Assembly (NCBI RefSeq): GCF_038070005.1
Contig: NZ_JBBPCO010000002.1
Span: forward strand, 299,402-363,401
Length of the DNA: 64,000 nucleotides
Source: Thermithiobacillus plumbiphilus
GTDB lineage: Bacteria > Pseudomonadota > Gammaproteobacteria > Acidithiobacillales > Thermithiobacillaceae
Direction of reading: 5' to 3'
Part shown: positions 18,203 to 27,877 of the stretch, piece after piece
Layout of the letters: each line of letters opens with the position of its first letter
Position numbering within the stretch: the first letter of the stretch is position 1
Notes under the pieces: model-generated
The model's input: only the letters and a program-made list of their open reading frames with translations
The model's database searches: none
Told to the model about the DNA's origin: nothing
Position numbers and translations under genes: made by a program

Positions 18203-19834
18203 TTAAGCCCCGCCAAGCTTGAACTGGTTCACCAATATGCGCAGATTCTGGGCTGTCTCGGCCAGATTGGCAACGGCTTCCGTCGTGCGCTGGATGTCCT
18301 GATTGGTACTGTCCGCGATGCGGGAGACCTGCTCCAGATTGCGGGAAATCTCGGTGCCCACGGCTGATTGCTCCTCGGCGGCGGTGGCGATCTGATGCAT
18401 CATCTCGGTGACCGTGCGTACCGAGCTGTCGATCTGCTGGAAGGCCTTGCCGGCTTCCTGGCCATGCTCGACGCCCTGCGAGACTTCGCCGCGCGCCTGG
18501 TCCATGGCCGATACCGCCTGCTGCGTGCCGGCCTGGACGGTCTGCACGATACTGGCGATGTCGGTGGTGCTGGCCGCGGTGCGTTCGGAGAGTTTGCGCA
18601 CCTCGTCGGCCACCACCGCAAAGCCGCGACCATGCTCCCCGGCCCGCGCCGCCTCGATGGCGGCATTCAAGGCCAGCAGATTAGTCTGTTCGGCAATGTC
18701 CTTGATGACGCGGGTGACCTCGCCGATCTGCTGGATGGCCGTGTTCAGTTCACTGATGCGCCCGGCGGAGCTGCCAACCGTGCCATCGATGCGGTTCAGG
18801 GCCGCCATGGTCTGCTGACCGATGGCGTTGCCGGCCTTGACCACCTCGCTGGCCTGGCTGGAGGCATTGGCTGCACTGCCGGCATTGTTGGCCACTTCCT
18901 TGACGGTGTTGCTCATTTCCTCCATGGCGGTGCTGATCTGGAAGATGCCCTCGGTCTGGGTTCTGGCATCACGGCTGACGTTGACGGTCATGGCATTGAG
19001 CTGCGTGGCCGTTACGCTGGCACTTTCAGCGGCATCACGCACGCCGATGATGATCTTGCGGATCTTGCCGATGAAGTCGTTGATCGAGCTGGAAAGGCGA
19101 GCGATTTCGTCACGGCCCTGGTCCGGCAGGCGACGGGTCAGATCGCCATCACCCTGACGCAGTTCGTCGATGGCCCTTTGCACGGAATGCAGGCGCTGAC
19201 TGATGTTGCGCACCACCCAGAACATGATCATGCCACCAAACAGGAGAGCGGCAAGCGCCAGCCCGAGGCTGGTGGCAATGATGCCATTGGCATAGCTCAT
19301 GGTCTCCTGCCTGGTTGTTTCAGCGGATGCACCCTGATCCCTGATCAAAACCAGCAGGTTCTTGCGGACCTCGCGCCAGACGGGCGTTTCCTCTTGGTTG
19401 AGCGTGGCGATTGCGGCCTGGGGATCGCTGCTCGCCAACTCGATGATGCGCGCCTTGATTTGGTTGTCCTGCTGCCAGCTTTCCCCGGTCTGCCTGAGCA
19501 GGTTCTGCATCTCGGGATTGCCGGCTGTCAGCTTGAGCGCCTTGTCGTAGGATTCCTGGAATCCTTCGGCAGAATTTCTGAAGTTCTCGTGCCCTTTGGC
19601 ATTGGACGGATTGAAGATGATGTTGCGCAGGGCCTGGCCGTTCTGGAGACCCTGGGCGTACATGCCCTGAAGCGATGACAGGATGGCCTGGTCATGCTGG
19701 ATGAAAGTGACAAAGCGCTGGCTCATGCTGTTCATGCCGCTCAGCGCAACCCCAAGCGCCACCAGAAACAGCGTGGCCGCGAGCAGGGTGGAGAAAATCA
19801 GTCTTCCCTTGATTGTTGCCGTAAAACCGAACAT
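18203..19834 (-). CDS. Methyl-accepting chemotaxis protein, membrane receptor
   Basis: The 543-residue chemoreceptor begins [18 protein letters not shown]. It has a first membrane helix (about 10-33), a periplasmic four-helix-bundle-type sensor, a second helix (about 185-210), a HAMP domain and a long signalling coiled coil. The tip is canonical ([40 protein letters not shown]). It lacks a C-terminal CheR-binding pentapeptide, ending instead in NQFKLGGA. The ATG has AAGGA 8 nt upstream; 17 further in-frame codons upstream look non-coding. It is the last gene of the four-gene operon and is followed by a strong terminator. The ligand is unknown. Confidence 0.93.
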   Translation of the reverse strand: MFGFTATIKGRLIFSTLLAATLFLVALGVALSGMNSMSQRFVTFIQHDQAILSSLQGMYAQGLQNGQALRNIIFNPSNAKGHENFRNSAEGFQESYDKALKLTAGNPEMQNLLRQTGESWQQDNQIKARIIELASSDPQAAIATLNQEETPVWREVRKNLLVLIRDQGASAETTRQETMSYANGIIATSLGLALAALLFGGMIMFWVVRNISQRLHSVQRAIDELRQGDGDLTRRLPDQGRDEIARLSSSINDFIGKIRKIIIGVRDAAESASVTATQLNAMTVNVSRDARTQTEGIFQISTAMEEMSNTVKEVANNAGSAANASSQASEVVKAGNAIGQQTMAALNRIDGTVGSSAGRISELNTAIQQIGEVTRVIKDIAEQTNLLALNAAIEAARAGEHGRGFAVVADEVRKLSERTAASTTDIASIVQTVQAGTQQAVSAMDQARGEVSQGVEHGQEAGKAFQQIDSSVRTVTEMMHQIATAAEEQSAVGTEISRNLEQVSRIADSTNQDIQRTTEAVANLAETAQNLRILVNQFKLGGA

Positions 19835-19904
19835 CTTGCATCCTTCTGAACGTTGCTTTGGAAAAAAATCAAGCCATTCTGGCATGCCATCAGGCGGTCA
19901 TGCC

Positions 19905-20852
19905 TTAGAGGCCGCGGAGGAACTGTCGTATCGTGTCGCTGAGCTCATTGGGGTTGAATTTCGGCACATAGCCGTCGGCGCCGACGGCCTTGCCGAGTAC
20001 CATATTCGCCTCGCTCGACAGCGAGGAGTGCATGATCACCGGGATGCCCCGAAAGCGGGGATCGGACTTGATGTGTTTGGTCAGCACATAGCCATCCATT
20101 TCCGGCATCTCCACATCGGTGAGAATCATTTGCAGCATCTCATGGAGCGGGGTACGCGAGGATTCGGCGCGCGCGGCGAGCTGCTGGAGTTTGCTCCAGG
20201 CTTCCTGGCCGTTGCTGGCGCCAATGGATTTCAGGCCCATGGCATCCAGGGTGTTCTCGATCTGCTTGCGCGCCACCGTGGAGTCGTCCGCAAAGAATAT
20301 CGTGCCGCCCTGTGCCAAGGTCTCGATGCCATTGAAATCACGACTGTCCATGCCGACATGGATGGTTTCCGCCAGCACCTTCTCGACATCCATGATCATC
20401 ACGATGCGCCCGTCCCTGAGCTCGGTGACGGCGGTGACCAGGCCGCCCATGCGGGCGGTGATCATGGGTGGGGGCACCTTGACCTGCGACCACTCCAGGC
20501 GGTGGATGTTCTCCACCTTGTCCACCAGAAAGCCCTGGGTATGCTTGTTGTATTCGGTGACGATCATGATCTGTGGCGCGAACTCGGCCTGAATGCCGCA
20601 GAACTTCGCCAGGTCCACCACCGGCACCAGCTGGCCACGCAGGCTGACCATGCCTTCCACCGAGGCGGGCATTTCCGGCGCATGGGTGATTTCCGGGATC
20701 CGCATCACCTCTCGCACCTTGAAGACATTGATGGCGAAGGTTTCGTCGCGTCCCGAGCGGTGATCCCGGCCGAGGCTGAACAGCAGGATCTCCAGCCGGT
20801 TGGCGCCGGCCAGGCGGGTCCGCTCATCCACGGATTGCATTAAACTGGGCAT
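19905..20852 (-). CDS. cheV: Chemotaxis protein CheV (CheW domain fused to receiver)
   Basis: CheV couples receptors to CheA and can be phosphorylated on its receiver. In this 315-residue protein the CheW-like domain covers about residues 20-165 (FAINVFKVREVMRIPEITHAPEMPASVEGMVSLRGQLVPVVDL). The receiver domain covers about 185-312, with the acidic pair in FFADDS, the phosphorylation Asp in LTDVEMPEMDG, and the later Ser and Lys of the fold (HSSL, PKFNPNEL). It sits between two receptor genes with 41-70 bp gaps, so it probably serves these receptors in particular. Confidence 0.95.
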   Translation of the reverse strand: MPSLMQSVDERTRLAGANRLEILLFSLGRDHRSGRDETFAINVFKVREVMRIPEITHAPEMPASVEGMVSLRGQLVPVVDLAKFCGIQAEFAPQIMIVTEYNKHTQGFLVDKVENIHRLEWSQVKVPPPMITARMGGLVTAVTELRDGRIVMIMDVEKVLAETIHVGMDSRDFNGIETLAQGGTIFFADDSTVARKQIENTLDAMGLKSIGASNGQEAWSKLQQLAARAESSRTPLHEMLQMILTDVEMPEMDGYVLTKHIKSDPRFRGIPVIMHSSLSSEANMVLGKAVGADGYVPKFNPNELSDTIRQFLRGL

Positions 20853-20893
20853 GTTTCTGACTCCATAGGCGGTTTTCCACCCCTTAGGTGGGC

Positions 20894-22261
20894 TTATTTG
20901 AAGCGAAGCTGGGCACGGAGCTGATCGAGCTGATTCTGCACCCGATCCGAGAGGGCGAGCAGCGCGGCCTGCTTTTCCTGGCCCTGGGCCTTTTGCCCGG
21001 CCTGCATGGATTTCATGATCTCGATGCCGGTGACATGCATCTGCTGATGCAGGGATTCCAGTTCACGAAAGGCCTTGAGGTGGCCAAAGCGTTGCTGGCC
21101 GACCCCGTGGTACCACTTGCCCAGGCGGCACTGATGATGGTCTTTCAGGTCAGCCGGATCGCCGGCTTCGCCCTTGCTGACCCGTATCAGGATGTCGCTG
21201 ATCCACTTCACGTGATCGGCCTTGGCAATGACCAGCAAGAGGTCGTCGAAGGACCACTGCGCGAAACGGTCAATCATCTGCTGGGTGAGGTCGGAGAGGG
21301 ACAGGGACTGCGTATTCAGAAGCTCAAGGCTCTCCTCATGATGCCGGACACCTTCGTGCAGTTCAGCCAGCAACCGGGCCATGGTCGTCGCCACCTTGCT
21401 TTGTTCGTCCGCCGCCGAGGCAATCTGGTTGACGCGATCCGAGGCCTGGGTGACGGCGCCATTTGCTTCGGCAAGCACCATGGCGACGTTTTCCAGGGAG
21501 TCCTGGCTCGACGTGAGATGACCCAGTCCTTCCTGGATGGCTGACTCGACGCTGCGTGATTGTTGCCCGATGCGGCTGGTGACCTGATCGATTTCCGCAG
21601 CCGCCTGGGCCGATTTTTCCGCCAGTTTGCGCACCTCGTCGGCCACCACGGCAAAGCCGCGGCCCTGTTCGCCGGCGCGGGCCGCCTCGATGGCGGCATT
21701 GAGCGCCAAAAGATTGGTCTGATCGGCGATGTCCTTCATCTTCGATGTCAGGTCGGTGATCATCTGGGTGCTGTGCACGAACTCGCCGACCGTATCCGCC
21801 ATCATGCGGACTGCCGATTCCACCGCGTCCATTTCACCGACGAGCTTGGCCAGGGCCTCGTTGCCATGGCGGGTCTGCTCCAGGCTGTTGGCGGACTCGC
21901 TGGCCGCTGCCTCGGCATTGCGGGCGATTTCACGCGCCGTCGATGAGAGTTCTTCGACCGCCGTGGCGACGCCGGACAGCTTGCCAAAATCACTTTGCAG
22001 GCCGCTGGAAAACTGTTGAGTGATGGTGCTGGTCTGCTGGATGGATGTCAGAATCTTGACACCTTCGTCGGCAATGCCCACCAGGCGCTGACGCCAGGTG
22101 TCCAGTTGCTCGATCTGCGGACGCAAGGCCGCCCAGGCCTGCGGATGCGTCTGCTGCAAGGCGTGCACACTGGCAAGATCCGCCCCGAGGTAGGCGTTCA
22201 GGATCGCCGCCATGTCTTCCAGACCCGCCAGTTTTTGAAGAAAGTTGTGATTGGCCATCAA
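20894..22261 (-). CDS. Soluble chemoreceptor with C-terminal CZB zinc-binding domain
   Basis: The 455-residue receptor has no membrane segment. A short helical N terminus leads into a standard signalling domain ([42 protein letters not shown]). The last 130 residues form a CZB (chemoreceptor zinc-binding) domain: [12 protein letters not shown], then [22 protein letters not shown] and a following helix with HQQMH. The HxxCxLGKW core and flanking histidines are the known 3-His/1-Cys zinc site. CZB proteins sense hypochlorous acid or zinc levels through that cysteine. The neighbouring metal efflux operon makes a metal input attractive, but this is inference. Confidence 0.93.
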   Translation of the reverse strand: MMANHNFLQKLAGLEDMAAILNAYLGADLASVHALQQTHPQAWAALRPQIEQLDTWRQRLVGIADEGVKILTSIQQTSTITQQFSSGLQSDFGKLSGVATAVEELSSTAREIARNAEAAASESANSLEQTRHGNEALAKLVGEMDAVESAVRMMADTVGEFVHSTQMITDLTSKMKDIADQTNLLALNAAIEAARAGEQGRGFAVVADEVRKLAEKSAQAAAEIDQVTSRIGQQSRSVESAIQEGLGHLTSSQDSLENVAMVLAEANGAVTQASDRVNQIASAADEQSKVATTMARLLAELHEGVRHHEESLELLNTQSLSLSDLTQQMIDRFAQWSFDDLLLVIAKADHVKWISDILIRVSKGEAGDPADLKDHHQCRLGKWYHGVGQQRFGHLKAFRELESLHQQMHVTGIEIMKSMQAGQKAQGQEKQAALLALSDRVQNQLDQLRAQLRFK

Positions 22262-22297
22262 TATGCCCTCCCGGGGAGCTTGTGCGCTGCTAGCTGA

Positions 22298-23923
22298 TCA
22301 GTTCCTGAAATGTTTCACCATTTCCTGGACGCCACCTGCCATGATCTGCAATTCCTCGCTCTTCTGGCGGGCAAGCTGCATGCCCTGACGGATGTTTTCA
22401 CTGGCGTGGGCGATGCGTTCGATGTTGTTGGAAATTTCCGCGGCCACGCTGCTTTGTTCCTCGGCGGCCGTGGCCACGGCCGATACCTGATCGGTGACGA
22501 TGTCAGCGGCACTGCGGATACGGTCCAGACTCTGGCCCGCTTCCCGGGCAGAGCGGGCACCGTGCTCCACCTTGCTGCTGCCGCTCTCCATGGCGGCGAC
22601 CGCCTCGCGGGTTTCGTTCTGGATGGCCTGGATCATGGTACCGATCTCGCCGGTGGCGCCAGCCGTGCGTTCGGCGAGCTTGCGCACCTCGTCGGCCACC
22701 ACGGCAAAGCCGCGGCCCTGCTCGCCGGCGCGGGCCGCCTCGATGGCGGCATTGAGCGCCAAAAGATTGGTCTGATCGGCAATCTCGTTGATGGTGGCAA
22801 TGATGCTGCCGATCCGTTCGGAGGAGCTACCCAGCTTGCTGACGGTGCCAGCGGCGTCGGCCATGGCGGCCGCGACCTGATCCATGCCATCCAGGGTCCC
22901 GCGTATGACCCCGGCCCCGACACTGGATTCATCGCTGGTGCGGCGGGCCGCCTGCGCGATTTCCTCGGCACGCCGGGCAACCTCGGAGGCAGTGGCAGCC
23001 ATTTCTTCCATGGCGGTGCTGACCTGCGCGGTCTGGGCGCCCTGATCGTCCATTTCCTGAGCCAGCATGGCCGCCGAGTTGCGCTGCATCTGCGCGCTTG
23101 CCAGCAGTCTTTCGGCATTCTGCTGCATTTCCCCGGTCAGCTTGCGAAGCTGACGGATCATCTCGTTGGCCGCCTGGGCGATCTCGCCGATCTCGCCGCG
23201 GGTCTCGATCACCACCTCGCTGCGCAGGTCGCCTCTGGCCACCTTCCGCAAGGCATCGCGCAATTCGTGCAGATTGCCCACCAGGCTGCGGACCATCAGC
23301 CAGCCCAGCAGGAAGACCAGCAGCACCGAGCCGGCGCCGCTAATGATGAGCAGTTGTTTCGTGCCCTGCGCCAGAGAGGCGGCGTCAGTACTGGCGGCTG
23401 CGGCGCTTTTGGCTTCCGTCGCAGCGAATTGCTCCACAGCACGCATGTGGCGGGTCGAGCCAGGCAAAACCTCGCGCTCGAACAGGGCCTGAGCCAGATC
23501 ATACTGACCGGCCAGCGCCAGTTGCCTGGTACGATCGACGGCTCGCTTGCCGGCATCGCGGGCCTCGATGATGTTCGCGAGCATCTGCCTTTCACCCGGG
23601 CTAGCAACCAGATGCTGCATCGATTTCAGGGCAGCGCCATAGCTTTGACGATTTTCCTGGATGCGGGCCTCCATCCGCCGGGTGACTGCCGGATTCCTGG
23701 CATAGACCATCTGTTCGGTGGCGCTTGATGTCGAGGTCAGGAGCCGCTGGACCAGGGCAAGCTGCGTGGTCAGATCCTGGTTGTGGCGGATGCTTGAAAC
23801 GCCCTCATTCAACAGGGAAACCGCGAGCAAGGCTATGGCGGCGCCTGTGGTCATGGCCATGCCGGCGAACAGGACAGCAATGATCAAGCGGGTCTTGAAG
23901 GCAAGTCGATTGAAGCTGGACAT
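22298..23923 (-). CDS. Methyl-accepting chemotaxis protein, membrane receptor (first gene of operon)
   Basis: The 541-residue receptor starts [21 protein letters not shown] with a membrane helix near residues 12-35. It has an all-helical periplasmic sensor of about 150 residues (4HB-like), a second membrane helix near 193-212 ([20 protein letters not shown]), a HAMP domain and the conserved signalling tip. The C terminus ([12 protein letters not shown]) has no pentapeptide. The start has AGGGA upstream; 14 further in-frame codons are unlikely. The next receptor gene follows after 36 bp. Its tip and flanking bases are nearly identical to those of the soluble receptor, which suggests duplication. 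Confidence 0.92.
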   Translation of the reverse strand: MSSFNRLAFKTRLIIAVLFAGMAMTTGAAIALLAVSLLNEGVSSIRHNQDLTTQLALVQRLLTSTSSATEQMVYARNPAVTRRMEARIQENRQSYGAALKSMQHLVASPGERQMLANIIEARDAGKRAVDRTRQLALAGQYDLAQALFEREVLPGSTRHMRAVEQFAATEAKSAAAASTDAASLAQGTKQLLIISGAGSVLLVFLLGWLMVRSLVGNLHELRDALRKVARGDLRSEVVIETRGEIGEIAQAANEMIRQLRKLTGEMQQNAERLLASAQMQRNSAAMLAQEMDDQGAQTAQVSTAMEEMAATASEVARRAEEIAQAARRTSDESSVGAGVIRGTLDGMDQVAAAMADAAGTVSKLGSSSERIGSIIATINEIADQTNLLALNAAIEAARAGEQGRGFAVVADEVRKLAERTAGATGEIGTMIQAIQNETREAVAAMESGSSKVEHGARSAREAGQSLDRIRSAADIVTDQVSAVATAAEEQSSVAAEISNNIERIAHASENIRQGMQLARQKSEELQIMAGGVQEMVKHFRN

Positions 23924-24186
23924 GGTACGGATCCCTGAAATTTCTGAGTGAGAAGGAATAAGCACATTTCATGCCAGGCTGTGCTGGCAAATCCGGTTCA
24001 AGGAGGGTAACGGCACAACTGCGAAAAGCTTTACTGGTAAGTGAGCGCCAGTGGCCGTGTTTTTCCATGCAGAAAAACCAATCCCGGCAAACCTGGTCAA
24101 ATTCCCGTGAAGCTGGATTAATATCGAACTCCGCCTATCTTGCCTGGATAGGCCTTGATTCTGTGTTCATGAATGAGGACTGGACG
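23924..24186 (+). promoter_or_regulatory. Divergent intergenic region/leader upstream of the CbiM-like gene
   Basis: This gap separates the chemotaxis operon from the CbiM-like gene and must hold both promoters. On the + strand it contains a hairpin (GCCAG/CTGGC, 23974-23989). Next is a larger structure in which ACGGC and ACTG (24010-24021) pair with CAGT and GCCGT (24049-24058), directly followed by GTTTTT. A third hairpin (CCTATC/GATAGG, about 24134-24152) lies closer to the start. A terminator-like element this far ahead of a metal transporter gene could be a leader attenuator, but I cannot match it to a known riboswitch. Confidence 0.3.
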
Positions 24187-24852
24187 ATGCATATCGAGGA
24201 CGGATTAATCACGCCATTCTGGATGATTCTTGGCTGGATCATGGTAGTGCCGGTATTGCTGGCCGCCCTGCGCAAGGCTGACTGGCATGATCTCCAGGTA
24301 CATCACACGAGCTGGCCTTTTGTTTTTGCCCTGATTGCGCTGGTCGTCGTCTGGTCCACCCGGGCCGGCATCTATCCAGGTCTGAACGTTCACCTGCTGG
24401 GTGCGATGATCCTGACCCTGATGTTCGGCCCGGCACTGGCCTTGCTGGGCATGGCCACCCTGGTCCTGCTGATGACCGCGCTGGGCGTCGGTGGCTGGGC
24501 CAGCCTCGGGGTAAACCTGCTGGTCCTGTCCCTGGTCCCGGTAGGCACGGCCTATGGCATCCTGAAGGTGGTTGAGAAACATCTTCCGGGCCACTTCTTC
24601 ATTTACATCTTTGTGGTGGCATTCATCGGCAGCGCCCTGACCATCGCAGCGACCAGTGCCGTCGTCACCCTGGTGCTGTTGAGCTCCGGGGCCTATGCCT
24701 GGCAATTTCTGGTGGACAACTGGCTGATATCCATGGTGCTGGGTGCCTGGGGCGAGGCCCTGACCACCGGCATGCTGATCACCATGATGGTGGTATACCG
24801 GCCAGGGCTCGTGCGCACCTTCGATGACGCGCACTATATCAAGGGGAAATAG
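24187..24852 (+). CDS. CbiM/NikM-like energy-coupling-factor substrate-binding membrane protein (stand-alone)
   Basis: The 221-residue protein has about seven hydrophobic helices and resembles CbiM/NikM, the metal-binding S component of cobalt/nickel ECF importers. In that family the free N-terminal amine and His2 bind the metal. The chosen start gives MHIEDGLIT, matching the MHIxDG family start, and it has GAGG 8 nt upstream. A longer in-frame extension would destroy this site. The second signature is also present (NVHLLGAMILTLMFG). No CbiN, CbiQ or CbiO gene is beside it; a DsbC-like gene follows 12 nt later. The metal (Co, Ni or other) is not determined. Confidence 0.75.
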   Translation: MHIEDGLITPFWMILGWIMVVPVLLAALRKADWHDLQVHHTSWPFVFALIALVVVWSTRAGIYPGLNVHLLGAMILTLMFGPALALLGMATLVLLMTALGVGGWASLGVNLLVLSLVPVGTAYGILKVVEKHLPGHFFIYIFVVAFIGSALTIAATSAVVTLVLLSSGAYAWQFLVDNWLISMVLGAWGEALTTGMLITMMVVYRPGLVRTFDDAHYIKGK

Positions 24853-24864
24853 GAAAAGTCTTAT

Positions 24865-25608
24865 ATGAGAAGGTATCTGAGCACGCTGCCGCTTTCCTTG
24901 CTGGGTCTGTTGACGCTATCGGCAGCGTCTGTCGCCCAGGCCGCCGACCAGGGGGCCGAGCGGGTTCTTTCGGTATTGCAGGCGCGTTTTCCGGACGCGC
25001 AGATCGGCACGCCGCAGCCATCCAGCATTACCGGGTATTACGAGGTCAATCTCGGCAGTCAGGTGCTCTATGTCAGTGGCAACGGTCGCTATCTGATCCT
25101 TGGCGACCTGATAGATCTCAAGAGTGATGCCAACCTCTCGGAGGCCCGCCGCGCGGATCTGCGTCGTCAGCTTCTGGGGCAGGTCGATCCAGGCTCGCTG
25201 ATCGTGTTCGGGTCCGCGAGCCCCAGAAGGGTGATCACCGCCTTTACCAACATACACTGCCAGTACTGCCGCAATCTGCATCAATCACTGAAATCGGTGC
25301 TGGCCCAGGGAGACGTGCAGGTTCGGTACGTATTGCTGCCGGATGGTCGCAAGGGGGCGGCCAGCTATGCCGAAGCCGAGTCTGTCTGGTGTGCCCCGGA
25401 TCGGGCGCGGGCGCTGGAGAAGGCCTTTTCCGGGCAGAAGCTGCCTACCCGGAACTGCAAGGCACCGATGACCGACTACCTGGTACTGGCCCGCAAGCTG
25501 AATATTCAGGGCCTGCCCAGCATGGTGCTGGACAATGGCAGTCTGTTGACAGGTTTCGTGAGCGACGGACAGATCCGTCAGTGGCTGCAGATCTCGCCAG
25601 CCCCCTGA
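24865..25608 (+). CDS. dsbC: Periplasmic thiol:disulfide isomerase, DsbC/DsbG family
   Basis: The 247-residue protein has a signal peptide ending AQAA (about residue 27), the DsbC dimerisation domain (GYYEVNLGSQVLYVSGNGRYLILGDLIDL), and a thioredoxin-fold domain. Its active site is C132-Q-Y-C135, where DsbC usually has CGYC. Two further cysteines (SVWCAPDRA and RNCKAP) match the structural disulfide of DsbC. The cis-proline loop reads GLPSMVL where DsbC usually has a TP pair. It shuffles wrong disulfides in the periplasm and is kept reduced by DsbD. It forms a two-gene unit with the CbiM-like gene. Confidence 0.88.
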   Translation: MRRYLSTLPLSLLGLLTLSAASVAQAADQGAERVLSVLQARFPDAQIGTPQPSSITGYYEVNLGSQVLYVSGNGRYLILGDLIDLKSDANLSEARRADLRRQLLGQVDPGSLIVFGSASPRRVITAFTNIHCQYCRNLHQSLKSVLAQGDVQVRYVLLPDGRKGAASYAEAESVWCAPDRARALEKAFSGQKLPTRNCKAPMTDYLVLARKLNIQGLPSMVLDNGSLLTGFVSDGQIRQWLQISPAP

Positions 25609-25623
25609 ATTCCCCTTCCTGAA

Positions 25624-27336
25624 TCAGTGCTGAACCGGCAGCGTTGAACGTTCACCCGCTTCCTCGGCAATGACGCGGCCATTTTCGAGCCGGACCACGC
25701 GATCCGCAAGCAGCAGGGTGCGGGGCCGGTGGGCGATGATGAAGATGCTCTTGCGCCCATGCAGCGCCGCCAGGGTCCGGGCAATCTTTTCCTCGCTTTC
25801 GGCATCCAGCGCACTGGTCGCTTCATCGAGCACCAGCACCGGACTGTTGCGGTACAGGGCGCGGGCAATGGCCAGACGCTGTTTCTGGCCACCCGAGAGG
25901 CTGCCGCCGCGCGGTCCAATGGCTGCCTCCAGGCCACCCAGCGGTTCGAGAAATTCCCAGGCATGGGCATCCCGCGCGGCCTGGCGGGCCCGCTCCAGAT
26001 CGGGATTCTGATCACCAAAGGCGATGTTTGACAGGGCGGTGCCTCCGAACAGCGTCGGTTCCTGGCCGACAAAGGAAAAGAACTGGCGGTATTGCGCCAG
26101 CGGAATCTCCTCCAGAGGCTGCCCACCTACCTGGATGCGGCCAGCATCAGGCTTCAGCAAGCCAAGCAGTACCCGGGCGAGCGTGGTCTTGCCGCTGCCG
26201 GAAGGTCCGGCAAAGGCGATGGTCTGGTTCGGCGGAAAATCGAGATCGAGATTTCTGAGGCTCCAGTCCTCAGCGCCCTCGTAACGCACGGAGAGCGCCT
26301 GGCAATGCCAGCCGGGCCAGCAGCCCGGCTGCAAGCTGGCGGCACGCCTCGGAAGTTCCTCGACCGGCTGATCGATCCAGGCAAACAGCCGGTCCGCGGC
26401 TGATAGCCCCTGCTGTAACTGATTGTTGGCCGCCGAGAGCCGGCGCAGCGGTTCGTAGAGCATCACCAGAGCGGCGAGAAAGCTGAAGAATGCGCCGGTG
26501 CTCATTTCACCACGGATGACCGACTGCCCGCCGAGAAAGATGATCAGGGCGATACCGAGTGCCCCGACGAATTCCATAAAGGGGAGGGTGGCCTTCTGCA
26601 CCCGCCAGATTTGCATCATGGTTTCGAAATAGCGCTGCGCATGTTTCGCAAAGCGGTTCTCCTCGGCCCCTTCCATGCCATGCACCTTGATGACCTCGAT
26701 GCCATCCAGGCTCTGGGCATAATGATCCAGCAATTCACCCATGTTCTGTTGCTGCTTGCCGCCGCGCCGGCGCAGGTTCTCGCCAAAGCGGATCAATGGA
26801 TAGAGCGCCACCGGCAGGGTGAGAAAGCTGATCAGGGCCAGCTGCCAGTTCTGATACAGCACCACCCCCATCAGGGCGATGATGGTGAAGCCCGAGAGAA
26901 AGAAGCTTGCCAGCACGCTGAGCCCATTCTGGAGAAGGGTCATGTCCAGGCTCATGCGCGAGAGGATCTCGCCGCGTTTTGCCCGCAGATGGTCCTCCAG
27001 CGGCAGCCGCAGGGTATGGGCATAGAGTCTTTCCTTGAGCTGGCAGAGGATGCGTTCCTCGATGCCAGCCATGATCAGGTTCTGGCTGTAGTCCGCCAGG
27101 CCCTTGAGGGCATAGATGGCAACGATGGCCAGCGGTAGCAGGTAGAGCATTTCCGCATCGCGGGCGATGAAGATCTGATCCAGCACGGGCTTGATCAGAT
27201 AGGCGCCGGCTGCGGCGAAACCGCCCGACAGGGCCATGAGCAGCATCGCCAGCAGGATGCGCGGACGGTAAGGACGCAGATTTCCGACAAGGCGGCGAAA
27301 ACTGCTGGGTGGGGCGGTATCCAATGGGCGTTTCAC
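25624..27336 (-). CDS. msbA: Lipid A export permease/ATP-binding protein MsbA-like
   Basis: The 570-residue half-transporter has six membrane helices (about residues 20-310) and a C-terminal ABC ATPase: Walker A GPSGSGKTT, signature LSGGQKQRLAIARAL, Walker B VLVLDEATSALD, and an H-loop (IIAHRPRTL). Size and motifs fit MsbA, the essential flippase of lipid A-core; a general multidrug exporter of the same family cannot be excluded. Translation probably starts at GTG (MKRPLDTAPPSS), with no clear ribosome-binding site. fdxA lies 42 bp upstream on the same strand. It converges with dsbC with only 15 bp between the stops. Confidence 0.82.
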   Translation of the reverse strand: MKRPLDTAPPSSFRRLVGNLRPYRPRILLAMLLMALSGGFAAAGAYLIKPVLDQIFIARDAEMLYLLPLAIVAIYALKGLADYSQNLIMAGIEERILCQLKERLYAHTLRLPLEDHLRAKRGEILSRMSLDMTLLQNGLSVLASFFLSGFTIIALMGVVLYQNWQLALISFLTLPVALYPLIRFGENLRRRGGKQQQNMGELLDHYAQSLDGIEVIKVHGMEGAEENRFAKHAQRYFETMMQIWRVQKATLPFMEFVGALGIALIIFLGGQSVIRGEMSTGAFFSFLAALVMLYEPLRRLSAANNQLQQGLSAADRLFAWIDQPVEELPRRAASLQPGCWPGWHCQALSVRYEGAEDWSLRNLDLDFPPNQTIAFAGPSGSGKTTLARVLLGLLKPDAGRIQVGGQPLEEIPLAQYRQFFSFVGQEPTLFGGTALSNIAFGDQNPDLERARQAARDAHAWEFLEPLGGLEAAIGPRGGSLSGGQKQRLAIARALYRNSPVLVLDEATSALDAESEEKIARTLAALHGRKSIFIIAHRPRTLLLADRVVRLENGRVIAEEAGERSTLPVQH

Positions 27337-27378
27337 GTTTCGGCGCCGCCAGGGGCGGCGACCTGGAAGGGCGGCAAA

Positions 27379-27702
27379 TCAGCGTTCCAGCAGTTCGAGC
27401 TTGTCCTTGACCTCTGCCCATTCGTCGGCATCGGCGGGCGCATCCTTTTTCTGGATGATGGGCTTCCACTGTTGCGCCAGTTCGGCATTCAGCTCCAGGA
27501 AGACTTCCTGACCTTCCGGCAAATCGTCATCGCGGTAGATGGCGTTGACCGGACACTCGGGTTCGCAGAGCGTGCAATCGATGCATTCGTCCGGATCGAT
27601 CACGAGGAAGTTGGGCCCCTCGCGGAAACAGTCCACCGGACAGACATCCACGCAGTCAGTGTACTTGCACTTGATACAGGCTTCGGTGACGACGTAGGTC
27701 AT
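27379..27702 (-). CDS. fdxA: 7Fe-8S ferredoxin
   Basis: The 107-residue protein is a FdxA/Azotobacter FdI-type ferredoxin with one [3Fe-4S] and one [4Fe-4S] cluster. The cysteines at 9, 12, 17, 21, 25 and 40, 43, 46, 50 follow the FdI spacing ([17 protein letters not shown] and [12 protein letters not shown]). The long C-terminal tail is also typical. A GGAGG ribosome-binding site 8 nt before the ATG fixes the start. It is an electron carrier of low potential; its partner is not evident. It is transcribed away from ilvD, whose product carries an iron-sulfur cluster. Confidence 0.95.
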   Translation of the reverse strand: MTYVVTEACIKCKYTDCVDVCPVDCFREGPNFLVIDPDECIDCTLCEPECPVNAIYRDDDLPEGQEVFLELNAELAQQWKPIIQKKDAPADADEWAEVKDKLELLER

Positions 27703-27723
27703 GCAATATCCTCCAGATGCGCT

Positions 27724-27766
27724 CGCGAAAGCATGCCTTTCGCGGATTGGGATCAAGGCTTATAAT
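27724..27766. promoter_or_regulatory. Inverted repeat and -10 box in the fdxA/ilvD divergent promoter region
   Basis: CGCGAAAG (27724-27731) and CTTTCGCG (27737-27744) form a perfect 8-bp inverted repeat around CATGC. On the + strand a consensus TATAAT box follows at 27761-27766. The right arm therefore covers the -35 position of the ilvD promoter, which otherwise has no -35 consensus. This is what an operator or activator site would look like. The repeat also lies 22 bp ahead of the fdxA start. Confidence 0.55.
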
Positions 27767-27877
27767 GAGGGCCCGCGCACGGGCCGGAGCCCGCGCCAGA
27801 AATTTCACCATTGTAGCGCTTTTCCCGGCAAGGGGCGACAGGCCCTGATGACCGTGGAAGCGCAGGGAAGGGTAAAC

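Noticed and set aside
22310..23728. Long forward open frame opposite the chemoreceptor gene
   Set aside because: Shadow of the receptor coding strand, with low-complexity composition. The same pattern occurs opposite leuA (5043-6353) and the other receptor (18368-19678).
23966..24186. Cobalamin riboswitch before the CbiM-like gene
   Set aside because: I could not find the conserved B12-box order or core; only generic hairpins are visible.
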